The notes under the pieces are model-generated. The model did not search any database and was not told where the DNA came from. It saw only the letters and a program-made list of their open reading frames with translations. From Capsicum annuum (taxonomy: Eukaryota; Streptophyta; Magnoliopsida; Solanales; Solanaceae), in assembly GCF_002878395.1 (NCBI RefSeq), contig NC_061121.1, forward strand, positions 45,895,402-45,959,401: a stretch of DNA of 64,000 bases, in the 5' to 3' direction. Below are positions 47,482-59,045 of this stretch, in pieces. The stretch's first letter is position 1. Each line of letters opens with the position of its first letter. The translations under genes were made by a program, and so were the position numbers.

Positions 47482-48698
47482 TGATACACCTAAATTACAA
47501 CTCTCGTTAGAAAGTGTAAGCGATCACTGTCAAATATAGAACCCAACTGGGTTAGGTGTCGAATCCCACAGGGAATACTGTAATCATTAAGTATTGCGAT
47601 TGTTATTAAACTGTTGATCGAAGGTTCCAAAGTAAAGGGGGGTTTGGTTTAAGTACGCAGTAATATTATCAGTGTAATAGTAAAATGATATGTGTGGTAA
47701 TATTTGATTATGGAGAAAGACAAGTTAGGGTTATTTCCACCTTGTAGTTTCCAATATTTTCTAACTATGGGTATTTAGAACTCATACATGCATGCACTAA
47801 TAGAGAAACACATTTAAATCCATAATCTGAGTGTTTCTTAACCAACAAGGATTAATTCACTGTAGTTCTCTCAAACCAAAAGGGTTATCTATGCTCATGC
47901 AAAATCTCCAAGTTGTTAATCCTATTAAGGCATTAACGTATAAAATAGGGATTGGAAACCCTATTCTCTTGTCACTACTCTCTTTTTCAAACATTAAATT
48001 TTCTATCGAACAAGTTATGTTTTGATGGCATATTCTCTATGTTTGGAACCACGAGAATCCTATCATAATGAAGAGAGTATGATACAAGTGCATCAACACA
48101 TAATGAATTCAAAAACCCATAGAAATAGATAGTATCCTACAAGGTTTTCATAACCCTTAAAAATAAGTTTAGCCACTCATGACAAAACGAAAATCACCAT
48201 AAAAATGTTCATCATATCCCAGTCTAGAAGATGATCTTCGTGTCCATAAAATAAAGAAAGCAAGAGGAGAAACACTTTTCTCTCTCTCACCCTCAGTTAA
48301 GCCCGCCTCTTCCTGATTCCCTTTTTTATTCAAAAATAATACAGAATAATGAATAATCCTTAAAAATTCAGCAACAAGTCCTAATAGTCTTCTCTCTCAT
48401 TATTCCTTCTAAGTCCTCAAACTTATTATAAATGGTAAATTGAACCAAGACAAAATTCCCATGTATCACATTTGGTCTAGCAACTACTTTTCCTCTTGTG
48501 TGATTTGTCCTCCACAATCCGTAGTCCTAAAATGTCTCTATCTACCTCATTAACGCCTGAAAATCATGCTAATCACATAGGTTAGCTGACTTATATCAAA
48601 GTAGAATAAAAACATAAGAATTAGGCACTTTGTTCTCAAAACTTGGCTAAAATATGGGTAATTTATGGTGCTTAGACGTATAAATACGCCCAAGATCA
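47482..48698 (-). mobile_element. 5' LTR of the minus-strand Athila
   Basis: 1217 bp, TGATACACC to CAAGATCA on plus. It adjoins the primer site on its left, so it is the 5' LTR of a minus-strand element. It matches the LTR at 35846-37063 and the solo LTR at 552-1762. The outer end is followed directly by the right copy of the 37-bp duplication. Confidence 0.9.
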
Positions 48699-48735
48699 AT
48701 ATCCTAACTGGATATTGGTTTTCTTTTGGTTAGAG
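48699..48735. repeat. Right copy of the 37-bp target duplication
   Basis: Begins ATATCCTAACTGG directly after the Athila LTR terminal CA and ends TTTTGGTTAGAG. It matches 35803-35839. Confidence 0.85.
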
Positions 48736-49148
48736 GCTTTTTGTGGAACTACTAGGGGTGGTATGGGCGGGATTGGTATTGGTGTCAGCCTTAGTATTGG
48801 CATTGTTATTGGAGTTGATACTGTTGGACTAAATTTCTCACTATTCTATCCTTTTATATTGTGTTATGGAATATGGCTTGGTTATAGTTTTGGTTTTGGT
48901 TTATGGTTTTGGTTTGGTTATGGTTATTGGTTGGGTTTGGGACGGTTGAGTTCATTTGGGTTGGTCTTGGTTATAGACCTATCCTAGATTCTGGATTTGT
49001 GAAATTATATGTTATCTTGTTATATGTTCAAAATTTATTTGTATCAGGGTATGCATTTGGATGGTTGGGTTGGGTATTGGGGGTTGTCCCTGGTCCTGGC
49101 TGGACTTGGGATGCCCATTACGACAAAGTCCCAGATTAGGTCGTGCCA
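48736..49148 (+). mobile_element. 3' LTR of the nested chromovirus, second part
   Basis: Continues the LTR cut at 35839 and aligns with about 28973-29383. It ends GTCGTGCCA at 49148, followed by the ATACT target copy. Confidence 0.9.
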
Positions 49149-49545
49149 ATACTGGTGTAGTGTATCTCATTGCTTATAGTAAGTGGATCAGTCGGTACAA
49201 TATGTTTTGAATAAAAGCGGTAATACTATTGTGACTAACGAGAAGAATGAGCTAGTATCGATGTGGCAAATCACAGGATGGAGAGTGTGTATGGATTACA
49301 AGAAATTGAATGCATGGACTCAGAAGGACCATTTTCCCATGCCTTTCATGGACCAAACTCCAGATAGATTTGTGGGAAGAGAATGGGACTATTTTCTGGA
49401 TAGGCACTCGGGCTACAACCAAATCATTATTGCGCCTGAGGACCAAGAAAAAATGACCTTCACTTTTCTTTATGGGACCTTTGCATTCAGACGTATGCTA
49501 TTTGGGTAATGCAACTCTCCAACCATATTTCAGAGATGCATCCCA
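49149..49545 (+). pseudogene. Athila reverse transcriptase, continuation after the insertion
   Basis: It resumes the RT interrupted at 26904. Residues from 'GVVYLIAYSKW' on run through an open 108-residue part (49183-49509) with TGWRVCMDYKKLNAW, HFPMPFMDQ and 'DRHSGYNQIIIAPEDQEKMT'. It ends near the 'FQRC' motif before the catalytic box, where the sequence jumps. Confidence 0.85.
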
Positions 49546-49737
49546 TTGTTGATAGTAAGTGGGTCAGTCCAGTATAATGTGTTCAGAAGAAAGGAAGTTT
49601 CAATTGATTTTAGCAAGCTAAGCAACTGTTCAACATTCTCCCTGTGAGTTCGACCCCAACCTAGTTGGGTTACTATATTGGCATCGACCGAAGCATACTT
49701 CTTTGGAGGTTAGTTTTGGGCAACGTCAACCCCTCGG
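49546..49737 (+). pseudogene. Rearranged Athila piece: RT duplicate joined to an LTR end
   Basis: 49546-49600 repeats the RT start seen at 49163-49220 (CCCATTGTTGATAGTAAGTG against CTCATTGCTTATAGTAAGTG). It then passes into an LTR-like end with CTCCCTGTGAGTTCGACCCC and the CCTAGTTGGGTTACTATATT block, which corresponds to the minus strand of the conserved LTR block at 47530-47580. It ends GCAACGTCA near 49737. Confidence 0.65.
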
Positions 49738-51648
49738 TATCTACTCAAAAACCTGTAAATGCAAATAAATTATGATACTAGACTAATTTTAAAGTTCCAG
49801 AGTGAATAGCAACATTGAATATTCAAAAAGGTTGTTTCACAAAATTAACCGCAAGATACCTTTTCACTATTTTTAAAATGAAGGATTGAAATGAGATATA
49901 AAGTTTCAAAATTGAACCAACCCTGCTACTAACACAAATTTGACATTTTGAATCTGATAGTGCAGTCCTTTTTGCTATTTGACACTCAGAATAGTAAATA
50001 TTGACTGAAGTCAACTATATGGCGTCTTAAGCCTTTAAAAATCACAAACTCACATAAATCTTTTTCGATCACATTGAAAACCATTCCAACCATCTCTGAA
50101 CCTCAAAATCAATATGTAGCGACTATGGAAAAGTGCAAAATGATAGAAACACAGGGAAATTGAAAATTCATAAATTTACGTCATTATAAGTGACAAGTTC
50201 CTAGCATAAAAGACAAACTTTTTAAGCTGGCTCTCGTATAGGAGTTGAATGAGTAATAAGTTTCTATTGTTGCAAGCTCATTCTTTTTATTACATATAGT
50301 CTCTATTCTAGTGTTATAATTAAATATTTGATATAAAATACGACACCCCTAGAAAGTTGAAATATTTTTTAAAATATGTTAGCATAGTATATTAATCGCA
50401 GAATTAATACAGTATGTCTCAGTTTCTATCAAACTGATACATATTGATGCAATTGTCTTTACGTTGTATCTTGATTTCAAGATACTTTTGATACAGACTG
50501 CCTATAGATATATCATATTGGCAGTATTTGTCCGAAAAATTCAGAGCTACTATAAAGAGATATTGTTATATGTATAATGGCATTTGATGTTTAAATCTCA
50601 TTTATCTATTATAAATAAAAATGTGAAAGACTATTTATTTTTACTTTTTATGTTATAAATGAAAACAAAATACTTGTTAAATTTGAAATGTCAATTAATT
50701 TTATTCTTCTTGAAATTAAAATTGATTCCATATTTCATTAATGAAAGCACTAATACATTACAAAAAAAAAAATCATGACTAGATATATCATACCAACAAA
50801 GAATTAAAAACATAAGGGATGTATGCATTTAAAATTAATGGAATCAGAGGATGTTCCAAAGATTTTCTTAATTTTTTTTCCTTTTTTACCTTATGATTGT
50901 GCTAATCTCTTATTAAAATCTAAGGACCATATACATTTAAAATTAATGGAATCAAAGGAGGTTCCAAAATTTTCCTTTTAGTTTTCTTTTTCCTTTTTCA
51001 CTTGTGATTGTGCAAATCTTACTCTCAAGTGATTCCTCATAAGATTAGGAAAACTTTAGGCATTAAAGTTATGTTGTCCTAAAGTATAATGGTTAAAGAA
51101 CTTTAAAAAGCTTACAATTGAGAGAATTTAATGATGATTACTATAAATATTTTATACAGTACATAGTATATTTTCTTAAAACAAATTAATATTACATAAT
51201 AATTGAATATGTTATTTTGCAGAGATAAATTTAGAAAGAGTAGCACTAGTATAAACATCATTGCTATTATATATAGAATGTTATTATAGAGAAATAAATA
51301 TAATATGAAAATATGGTTCGAGAGAAAATCAGATCGCCTATAAAGAAATGTTGTTATAACGAGGCACAGTTATGAAATATTACTAATATTACATAAATAT
51401 TCTTAATGACTATGTTATATTGATTCAGAATCACAAAGATTAGGACATTCCATCTCCTTATTTTGGTTGACCCATTTTGATCTCAAATGCGTAGTAAATT
51501 TTATGTCATGAAAGAAACAATGTATAAGTATTCAACTTTAAATCGACAAAATATTTAAGATAAATATAATTTTTATATATGGATTTAAAGTATATACTAA
51601 TGACTGCAACAGAACTTTATTAATGATAATCAAATTATTGTATCTTAA
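49738..51648. other. AT-rich DNA, no gene
   Basis: Mostly A/T-rich with short random open frames. Apart from the duplicated block at 50819-51020, nothing recognisable was found on either strand. Confidence 0.6.
50819..51020. repeat. Local tandem duplication, about 112-bp period
   Basis: Two diverged copies (50819-50908 and 50931-51020) share ATTTAAAATTAATGGAATCA and the CTTRTGATTGTGC end, with a pyrimidine-rich middle of variable length. Confidence 0.8.
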
Positions 51649-51897
51649 AGACCGCAATATTCAAGAACAAGCTCAAAAGCTGTTGAATTCAAGAACAAGT
51701 CAAGATCAGGTCCCTCAAGTCCATTAAATTCAAATTCAAGACTAAGCTTTAAGCCCTTGAATTTATATTCAAAAAGGCGAATCAGAGGATTCATAGATAT
51801 TGTAACACTCACTTATTGAAATCAATAAAATCGATTGTTGCAATATTTTCTTATCTCAAATTATTTATTTTTCAGCCTCGAAATTTATTGTCCAAAA
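51649..51897 (+). mobile_element. 5' LTR fragment of a Tat-lineage element
   Basis: Matches the last 250 bp or so of the complete LTR at 62098-62899 from GACCGCAATATTCAA to TTATTGTCCAA. The first 550 bp, including the promoter, are missing; unrelated AT-rich DNA begins abruptly to the left. The terminal ACA is read as AAA here. Confidence 0.85.
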
Positions 51898-51902
51898 AAT
51901 TC

Positions 51903-51920
51903 TGGCACACCCAGTGGGAC
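51903..51920 (+). promoter_or_regulatory. Primer-binding site of the Tat element
   Basis: TGGCACACCCAGTGGGAC lies five bases after the LTR end. A TGGCACGCCCAGTGGGAC-like site is common in this group of plant elements. I do not assign the tRNA with certainty. Confidence 0.75.
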
Positions 51921-51973
51921 AATCTCTACCTCTCATCTCAACTTTTCATACTTCAAAGTTTAAGAACAACGAA

Positions 51974-53292
51974 ATGACTTCCAAGAAGGTCAATTCTCAA
52001 TCAACTGCTTCCAAGGCTGCTGATTCAAAGTTCTCTGCTGAAGGAGAAAGTATCCTTGGTGTTACTTTCGGAACCTTAGGAGTTGTCAAAAGGAGCAAGG
52101 CAGGCTTGCTAGGATAATAAACACATCCAGTGTCGTCCGCACCAACTCCAATTTTCGGATCTTCAACCCTGAAAGGAATGAAGTCCAATGCAAGTACTTC
52201 AGAAGGAGGAAGTGGTGTGGCCGAATCGCTGAAAAAGACTCTAGCTCTACTTGAGCATTTCGGTTCCAAATACTCTGGAGCCAAGAGCCATGGTCGTTCA
52301 ACAAATGTGTCATCTCCACTTACATCACGTAAGCTAAGTACTTTAAAGATCAACTTATGTGATAATCCGTGTTACTCTCCAATATCTCCGGTGATCATGC
52401 AAGAATGGTAACTGATGCTTCGTCTATAGAGGAGCAGCTTGCGAATCTCACAAAGGCAATTGAAGGCCTAACCAACTATATTCAGAATCAAGAGGCTAGG
52501 ATTGATAAAATAGTGGATAGAGGTGGAAGGCTTGATAGATGGAGAATCTAGCCATGCACCGGTAAAAGCTCCAGAGGTTGATGAGATAGAAAATCCTGTG
52601 AAACAAACACCATCAACTAAAGAGGTGCAAGTTTCTACTGAGGGAATAATCCTGATTGGAAAATTGAGGGAATTTATTGAAGGGACCCTCAAAGACAAGT
52701 ATGATGCACTGCAAGAATAGATAGCCTCAAAATGCCTGTTGGCTATCAACCCCCCAAATTTCAACAATTTAAGGGCAAAGGTAACCCAAAATAATATGTC
52801 TCACACTTTGTCGAGACATGTAATAATGCTGGAACTTATAGTGACTATCTTGTCAAATAGTTTGTTCATTCCCTAAAGGGAAACACCTTTGATTGGTATA
52901 AGGATATCGATCCTAACTCCATTGATAGTTGGGAACAATTGGAACATGAGTTCCTGAATCACTTTTATAGCACAAGGCGTATAGTGAGCATGGTAGAGCT
53001 CATAAATACTCGACAAAGAAAGAATGAACCAGTCATTGACTTCATCAATCGATGGAGAAATGCTAGCCTAAACTATAAAGATAGGCTCAACGAAGCTTCT
53101 GTGATAGAGATGTGCATCCAAGGAATGCACTGGGGGCTTCTCTATATCTTGGAAGGCATTAATCCAAAATCCTTTGAAGAGTTCGCTACTTGTGCTCACG
53201 ATATGGAGTTGAGCATGTCTTCTGCTGGAAAGGAAGGAGCGCTTATCCATGACCCTCGAAGGGGAAAGGATAAGCAAGAACCCAAGAAATGA
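51974..53292 (+). pseudogene. Tat-lineage gag
   Basis: The start at 51974 (MTSKKVNSQSTASKAAD) lies 54 bp after the primer site. Plus-strand pieces follow in changing frames: a serine-rich N-terminus, a coiled-coil-like stretch with 'LANLTKAIEGLTNYIQNQEARID' (52430-52510), a segment with 'REFIEGTLKDKYDAL' (52660-52715), then the capsid core, best at 52939-53292 with [18 protein letters not shown] and [17 protein letters not shown]. Typical of Tat-type gag in Solanaceae. Stops and shifts are many. Confidence 0.8.
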
Positions 53293-55560
53293 GGTATGTT
53301 TGTCCCTAAAAATGATAACAAAGAATCCATAAATGTTGATGTTTCTCCCGTGAAAGTCACCACAAAGGTGAGCAAGAAGCAAAGTACAAAGACGACTTCT
53401 GGAGCATGTCCAAATCAAAAAACGTTAAAGGAGATGTAAGAAAAGGAATATCTTTTCCTTAATTCTGATGTTGCTGAGATTTTTGATGAACTCCTCCAGC
53501 ATAAGCTCATCGAACTCCCAGAGATGAAGCATCCCAACGAAGTCGGAAGGACCAATGACCCTAATTATTGCAAATATCATAGGCTCATAAGTCTCACCCT
53601 CTGGAGAAATCCTTTGTCTTTAAAGATAAAAGTTATGCAACTAGCAAAAGAGAAGAAAATCTTCTTCGATGAGGAGATAGCCAGTTCTCATCAAATCTCT
53701 ATCACTTTTGGCTTTCTTGACCCGATTAAAATTTGTGTCAAGGAGCATAATACAGAGATATTAGAGCCTGATAGGTCTTCGGTTGATGAAGACGATAATG
53801 AAGGTTGGACTCTAGTGACTAGACACAAATTCAAGAAGATAAGTCTGTGAAAGGAGACGTACGAGCATCCAACCGGAAGGAAAGTAGTGAAGAAACTAAG
53901 GAAATAGAAGTTGGTTGCACTTCCAAAAAGGAAAAGGGTGACGGAGCTTCACCATCAGAAACTTCGGCATCCTGTAACTTTAAAGGAATTCTTACCGAGT
54001 TGGTTCTGCAATAAGAATTCCCAAGTCAACCTTAAAGCATCTTGTTTTAATACCGCTAAAGAGGGGGCAAAGGGTGAGAATCTACCCATGGAAGTTCCTT
54101 CATCTTTCAAAAGGTTGGATAAAACTCTTGGCGAAGAGGCACATGTGTGTGATACAAAAATCACATTCACAAATAACGATCTTCTGCTTGGTGAGACCCT
54201 ACAAAACCGTCCCTTATACATGGTGGGTTAAATTATAGGAAAGAAGATCAATAAAATCTTGATAGATGAAGGATATGGATTTAATATCCTACCTATCCAT
54301 ACGATGAAAGAGCTTAGCATCGCTACTAGCGAACTGGACGAAAGTCGTATAATGATCCAAGGCTTCAACCAATGGGCAAAGAGCCATGGTATGTATCAAG
54401 TTGGGGATTAGTATGAATGATTTTCAATCAAACCCATTGATGCATGTGATCGATGCCAAAACTTCATACAATGTATTGCTTGGTAGGCCTTGGGTGCACG
54501 GGAAAAAAAATATCTCATCCTCTTACTATCAATGCTTGAAGTACCTCAAAAATGGAGTGGAAAAAATGATAGTCGCCGATGACAAGCCATTCACTGAAGT
54601 TGAGTCACATTTTATCGATGCAAAGTTCTACTTAAAGAATCATATTGTAGATGAGAAAAGAATTGAAGATGTCACCAAGACCAAGTGTGACGGTCTTGCA
54701 TCTAAGAAGGTTGCGGTAACTATCAAAAAATACATCAACAGAAAGCCTTTCTTCACTTTGAATAAAGAAAGCATCACTCCTGCGAAGAAGAAGGCAGCTC
54801 CTGTTCTTCGTTACGTGTCAAAGGTAAAGAAAGAGGAAGATTACTCACCTGATGCCCAAGATAATGTGCTAAAGGGGCTAACTTTACCTGTCAGGAAGAT
54901 TGACGCAAAAAATCCATCCTCAAGGCCACTTGAGGAATCTGTGTCTCAAAATCTGTCACCCAATATGAAACACCCTACGAAGCGTACAAAAGAGAGCTTT
55001 GATCCAAATGTATACAAGCTATTTGTAACGGATGAAAGCACCAGGCAAGCACGTGAAGGACTAGGATACATCCAACCACCTCTAATTTGCATCTCCATAA
55101 GAAGGGCAGTCAGTAATTACATCACCGTGGAAGAAGAATCCACTGTTGCTAACAAAAGACCCTCCGTATTTAATCAACTTAGAGAATCAACCGCAAGAAC
55201 TTTTGTGCTCGAAAGGTTGGGTCCTATAAATAAGAAGAAAAACAACAAGCGTCAAAGAAGTCGTCAAAGCATGATGCTGCACTCTTCATTTAAAATCTAG
55301 AAGGATTTCCAAAGTTTGATTCCTTCTAGAATGAAGCGATAGACAAAACTGGTAGTTTCATGCAACGAGGTGTTAAAAGTAAAGACGCATACTGTGGTTT
55401 ATACTAAGCAACGCAAAAAAGATGAAGAGAGTGTTGGCTACTCATAAATATATCCATCAATGACGATGATCCTCAAGAGGAGAAATATGCTAGAGATGAT
55501 CCATCATAACTTGAAGAAGGAATAAAGGCCATAATATATCCCTTGAAAGAAGTTAATCTT
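53293..55560 (+). pseudogene. Tat-lineage gag tail, protease and linker
   Basis: The frame of the capsid continues past the TGA at 53290 through 53524-53850 and 53911-54231, then 'GKKINKILIDEGYGFNILP' and 'RIMIQGFNQ' (54235-54370) mark the retropepsin region; the usual D-T/S-G is replaced by D-E-G, so the protease active site looks lost. After a frameshift near 54380 a 304-residue open stretch (54386-55300) starts with the protease end 'AKTSYNVLLGRPWVHG', followed by a long lysine-rich linker toward reverse transcriptase. This long open stretch is element sequence and not a host gene. Confidence 0.75.
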
Positions 55561-56340
55561 GGAACCGATGAAGAACCAAGACCAACTTACTTGAGTTTGT
55601 TTCTAGAAGTAAAAGAGGAAATCGCTTAGATGGATATACTCAAAGAATATATGGATGCCTTCGCCTGGAGCTATAAGGAAATGCCTGGCTTGGATCCAGA
55701 AGTAGCTGTCCATCAGTTGGCAGTCAAGAATGGTGCCCATCCTGTTAAGCAAGCCCAAAGACGCTTTAGGTCGGATTTGGCTCCACTGATTGAAAATGAA
55801 GTTAACAAACTTATTGAATTTGGCTTTATTCATGAAGTTAAATATCCCACGTGGATTTCAAGTATTGTTCTAGTACGGAAGAAGAATGGCCAAATTTGAG
55901 TTTGTGTCGACTTTCAATATCTCAACAATGCATGCCCTAAGAATGATTTTCTAATCCCCATACCGGAGTTAATGATTGATGCCACCACTGGTTATGAGGC
56001 AATGTCCTTCATGGATGGTTCATCCGACTACAATCAAATTTGTATGGCACCAAAGGATGAAGAACTCACTGCATTTTGTATGCCTAAAGGTAATTTATTG
56101 CTACAAGGTAATGCCTTTTGGTTTGAAGAACACTGGTGCCACTTATCAAAGGAATATGCAGAACATCTTTGATGGCCTGCTCCATAAAAATGTTGAATGC
56201 TATATGGATGATCTAGTGGTGAAGTCAATAAAGAGAGACGATCACTTAAAAGACCTAAGAATGGTATTCGAGTTACTTCGAAGATATCAACTTAGGATGA
56301 ATCCATTGAAGTGTGCCTTTGGAGTTAGTTAAGGAAAATT
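55561..56340 (+). pseudogene. Tat-lineage reverse transcriptase
   Basis: Parts in two frames: 55630-55899 (fingers, 'GFIHEVKYPTWISSIVLVRKK') and, after a stop and frameshift, 55976-56332 with 'VMPFGLKNTGATYQRNMQ' and the catalytic CYMDDLVVKS, in which Y-M-D-D is intact. It would copy element RNA into DNA. Confidence 0.85.
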
Positions 56341-57020
56341 TCTTTGCTTTATTGTGCGGCACCGAGAAATTGAAATTGACCAAGCTAAGATTGATACAAT
56401 TTTGAAGATGGCCGTGCCTTGGGATATTCATGAATTAAAAAGCCTTCAAGTAAGGCTAGCATATTTAAGGAGGTTCATCTCAAACCTAGCTAGAAAATGT
56501 CAATCGTTTAGTCGTTTTATGAAGAAGGACACTCCCTTCGAATGGGACCAAGCTTGTAGTAATGCCTTTAAGAGTATCAAATCATACTTAATGAAACCTC
56601 CAATTCTTTCGGCATCCATACCTGGGAAGCCGTTGATACTCTACGTCAAGGCACAAAAAATGTTGGTTGGAGCACTACTGGCTCAAGAAAATAGTGAAGG
56701 CAAAGAAAACTCTCTTTACTATCTAAGCAGAATAATGACACCAAATAAGCTAAAGTATTCTCCAATTGAAAAGTTATGTTTGGCATTGGCCTTTTCAATT
56801 CAAAAGATGAAACACTACTTTCAATCTCATGTAGTTCGTCTTGTGTCTAGGGAAAATCCCATCAAGTTCGTAGTGTCGAAACCTGTCCTTAGTGACCAAC
56901 TTGTAAGATGGTACCTTCAATTTCAACAGTTTGAGATTGTGTATGTTTCCCAAAAGACCACAAGCATTGGCTGACTTCTTAGCAGACCATCCGATACCTG
57001 ATAATTGGGAACTGAGCGAT
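56341..57020 (+). pseudogene. Tat-lineage first RNase H region
   Basis: The open frame at 56354-56974 (206 residues) covers the connection ('LAYLRRFISNLARKCQSFSR') and the RNase H-like part with 'KPLILYVKAQKMLVGALLAQ', where the usual first aspartate (YV.D/S) is changed. The frame shifts near 56935. Confidence 0.8.
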
Positions 57021-57465
57021 GAACTTTCTGATGAAGATGTAATGGTCGTTGAAGCTAGACCCCCATGGAAGATGTACTTTGATAGTGCCGCACATCGAGA
57101 TGGAGCTGGTGCCGGGGTGGTATTCGCCACTCCACAAGAAGAGGTCATCCCATACTCTTTTACCCTAATAAATTGTTGCTCTAATAATGTTGCTAAATAT
57201 CAAGCTTTAATACTTGGACTTGAGATGGCAGTTGACATGAAAAAATAGCAATTACAAGTCTTTGGTGATTCCCAATCGGTGATCAAACAACTTTTGGGAA
57301 GCTATGAAGTCATAAAGTCTGAGCTGCAACCATACCATGATTATGAACAGAAGTTGATGGGCTGTCTTAGAGGAGTAACCCTCCAACATATGCAAAGGAT
57401 AGAAAATAAGCAAGCTGATGCCCTAGCTGCTCTGGCCTCCACCCTAACTCTTCCAAATCAGACCC
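57021..57465 (+). pseudogene. Second (archaeal-type) RNase H of the Tat lineage
   Basis: Contains 'WKMYFDSAAHRDGAGAGVVF', 'NNVAKYQALILGLEMA' and, after a stop at 57247, 'LQVFGDSQSVIKQLLG' and 'NKQADALAALAS'. The acidic residues D, E-type position (K in AKYQA where AEYQA is usual), D and D can be followed; the glutamate is replaced by lysine. A second RNase H after the first is the hallmark of Tat elements and fixes the lineage. Confidence 0.85.
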
Positions 57466-58808
57466 AAGTTACTGTCCACCAAGAATGGGTGGTACCGTCG
57501 TCAAATGAGGATGTGGAAAACAAGGTTGAATACCTCGTTGCCGTGTCTGACGTTATAAAAGAAGATTGGCAACAACCTATTATTGATTACTTATGTTATG
57601 GGATACTTCCAAAAGATCCAAGGAGAAAGACTGACATTCGTCGTTGTGCACCTCACTTCCTTTACTACAAAGACACACTATATAGAAGATTATTTGAAAG
57701 AGCAATCTTATGGTGTTTGGGAGAGGAAGAAGCAATTCAAGCTTTGCAAGAAGCGCACTCGGGAGTTTGTGGATCACATCAGTCAGGACCGAAGCTCCAT
57801 TTTCATATTAAAAGGATGGGATATTATTGGCCAACGATGGTGAAAGATTGCTTGGACTATGCGAAAAGATACAAAGCTTGCCAATTCCATGCAAATTTCA
57901 TACATCAACCTCCAGAGGTGCTACATCCAACCGTAGCGTCTTGGCAATTCAATGCTTGGGGAATGGATGTTGTTGGTCCACTACCAAAGTCTTCTGGTGG
58001 ACACTTATACATCTTGGCTGCGATAGATTACTTCTCAAAATAGGCCGAAGCTGTTGTTCTCAAGGAAGTAAAGAAAGAAAATGTTGCAAACTTCATCCGA
58101 GTGAATATAGTCTACCACTTTGGAATCCCTCAATATATAATAACTGAAAATGGCAAGCCGTTTGATAATAAGTTGATGAACAAGATCTATGACCTCTTTG
58201 GCTTCAAGTAGTGCAAGTCTTCAATGTATCATGCTGCCGCCAATGGTCTAGCTGAAGCCTTCAATAAAACTTTATGCAACTTGTTAAAGAAAGTCGACTC
58301 TAAATCCAAACTAAATTAGCACGAGTGAATGGAAGAAACTTTATGGGCATATAGGAAAACTTACCATACACCAACATAAGCAACCCCATACTCACTTGCT
58401 TTTGGAGTTAAAGCAGTCCTGCCACTTGAGCGTCAAATACCTTCTTTGAGACTGTCTATTCAAGAAGGGCTCACCGATAAAGAAAATGCTAAGTTGTGTC
58501 TTGTGGAGTTAGAAGATCTTGATGATAAGAGGCTATAGGCTCAACAAAATCTTGAATGCTATCAATCCCGACTATCTCGTTCTTTCAACAAAAGGGTTTG
58601 ATTGAGGTGCTTCCAAGTTGCAGATTAAGTTCTTGCAGTAAGAAGGCTCATTATCACTTCTCATAAGTTTGGGGGGAATTCACCTCGAAGTGGGATGGAC
58701 CATATGTCGTATAAGAGGCATATTCAAATGGTGCTTACAAGTTTGTTGATGCATATGGCGTGAGGATTGGCCCCATCAATGCCAAGTTTTTGAAGAAGTA
58801 CTATGCTT
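57466..58808 (+). pseudogene. Tat-lineage integrase
   Basis: Open to 58043: zinc-binding part ('EAHSGVCGSHQSGPKLHFHI', 57748-57810; 'CLDYAKRYKACQ', 57850-57885) and the first catalytic strand ('WGMDVVGPLPKSSGG'). After a stop at 58042 the core continues with 'GIPQYIITENGKPFD', where the second catalytic aspartate of T-D-N is glutamate, and 'NGLAEAFNKT' with the final glutamate present. The C-terminal part ends near 58808. Several further stops. Integrase would join element DNA to the genome; this copy is dead. Confidence 0.8.
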
Positions 58809-58824
58809 GAAGGGAGATGACACT

Positions 58825-59045
58825 CCTTAAGGCATGAGTATAAACTGCATGTACACTCTTTAATGAACGAGTATAAACTGCATGTACACTCCTTAAGGCA
58901 CGAGTATAAACTGCATGTACACTCCTTAAGGCAAGAGTATAAACTGCATGTACACTCCTTAAGGCACGAGTATAAACTGCATGTACACTCCTTAAGGAAC
59001 GAGTATAAACTCCATGTCTACTCCTGGCCCGCAAGATTATAAACT
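58825..59045 (+). repeat. Tandem array 1 in the Tat 3' UTR, 33-bp unit
   Basis: Six units of exactly 33 bp (58825-59022) plus a partial seventh. The consensus begins CCTTAAGGCACGAGTATAAA and ends CTGCATGTACACT. It starts about 15 bp after the end of integrase. The unit is a multiple of three, so a false open frame appears on the minus strand. Confidence 0.95.

Noticed and set aside
54386..55300. 304-residue open frame as a possible host gene
   Set aside because: Its start is the end of the Tat protease (LLGRPW) and it lies in order between gag and RT, so it is element sequence.
58801..59034. 77-residue minus-strand frame with repeated SVHAVYT
   Set aside because: Produced by the 33-bp tandem array, whose unit is a multiple of three. 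Antisense to the element.
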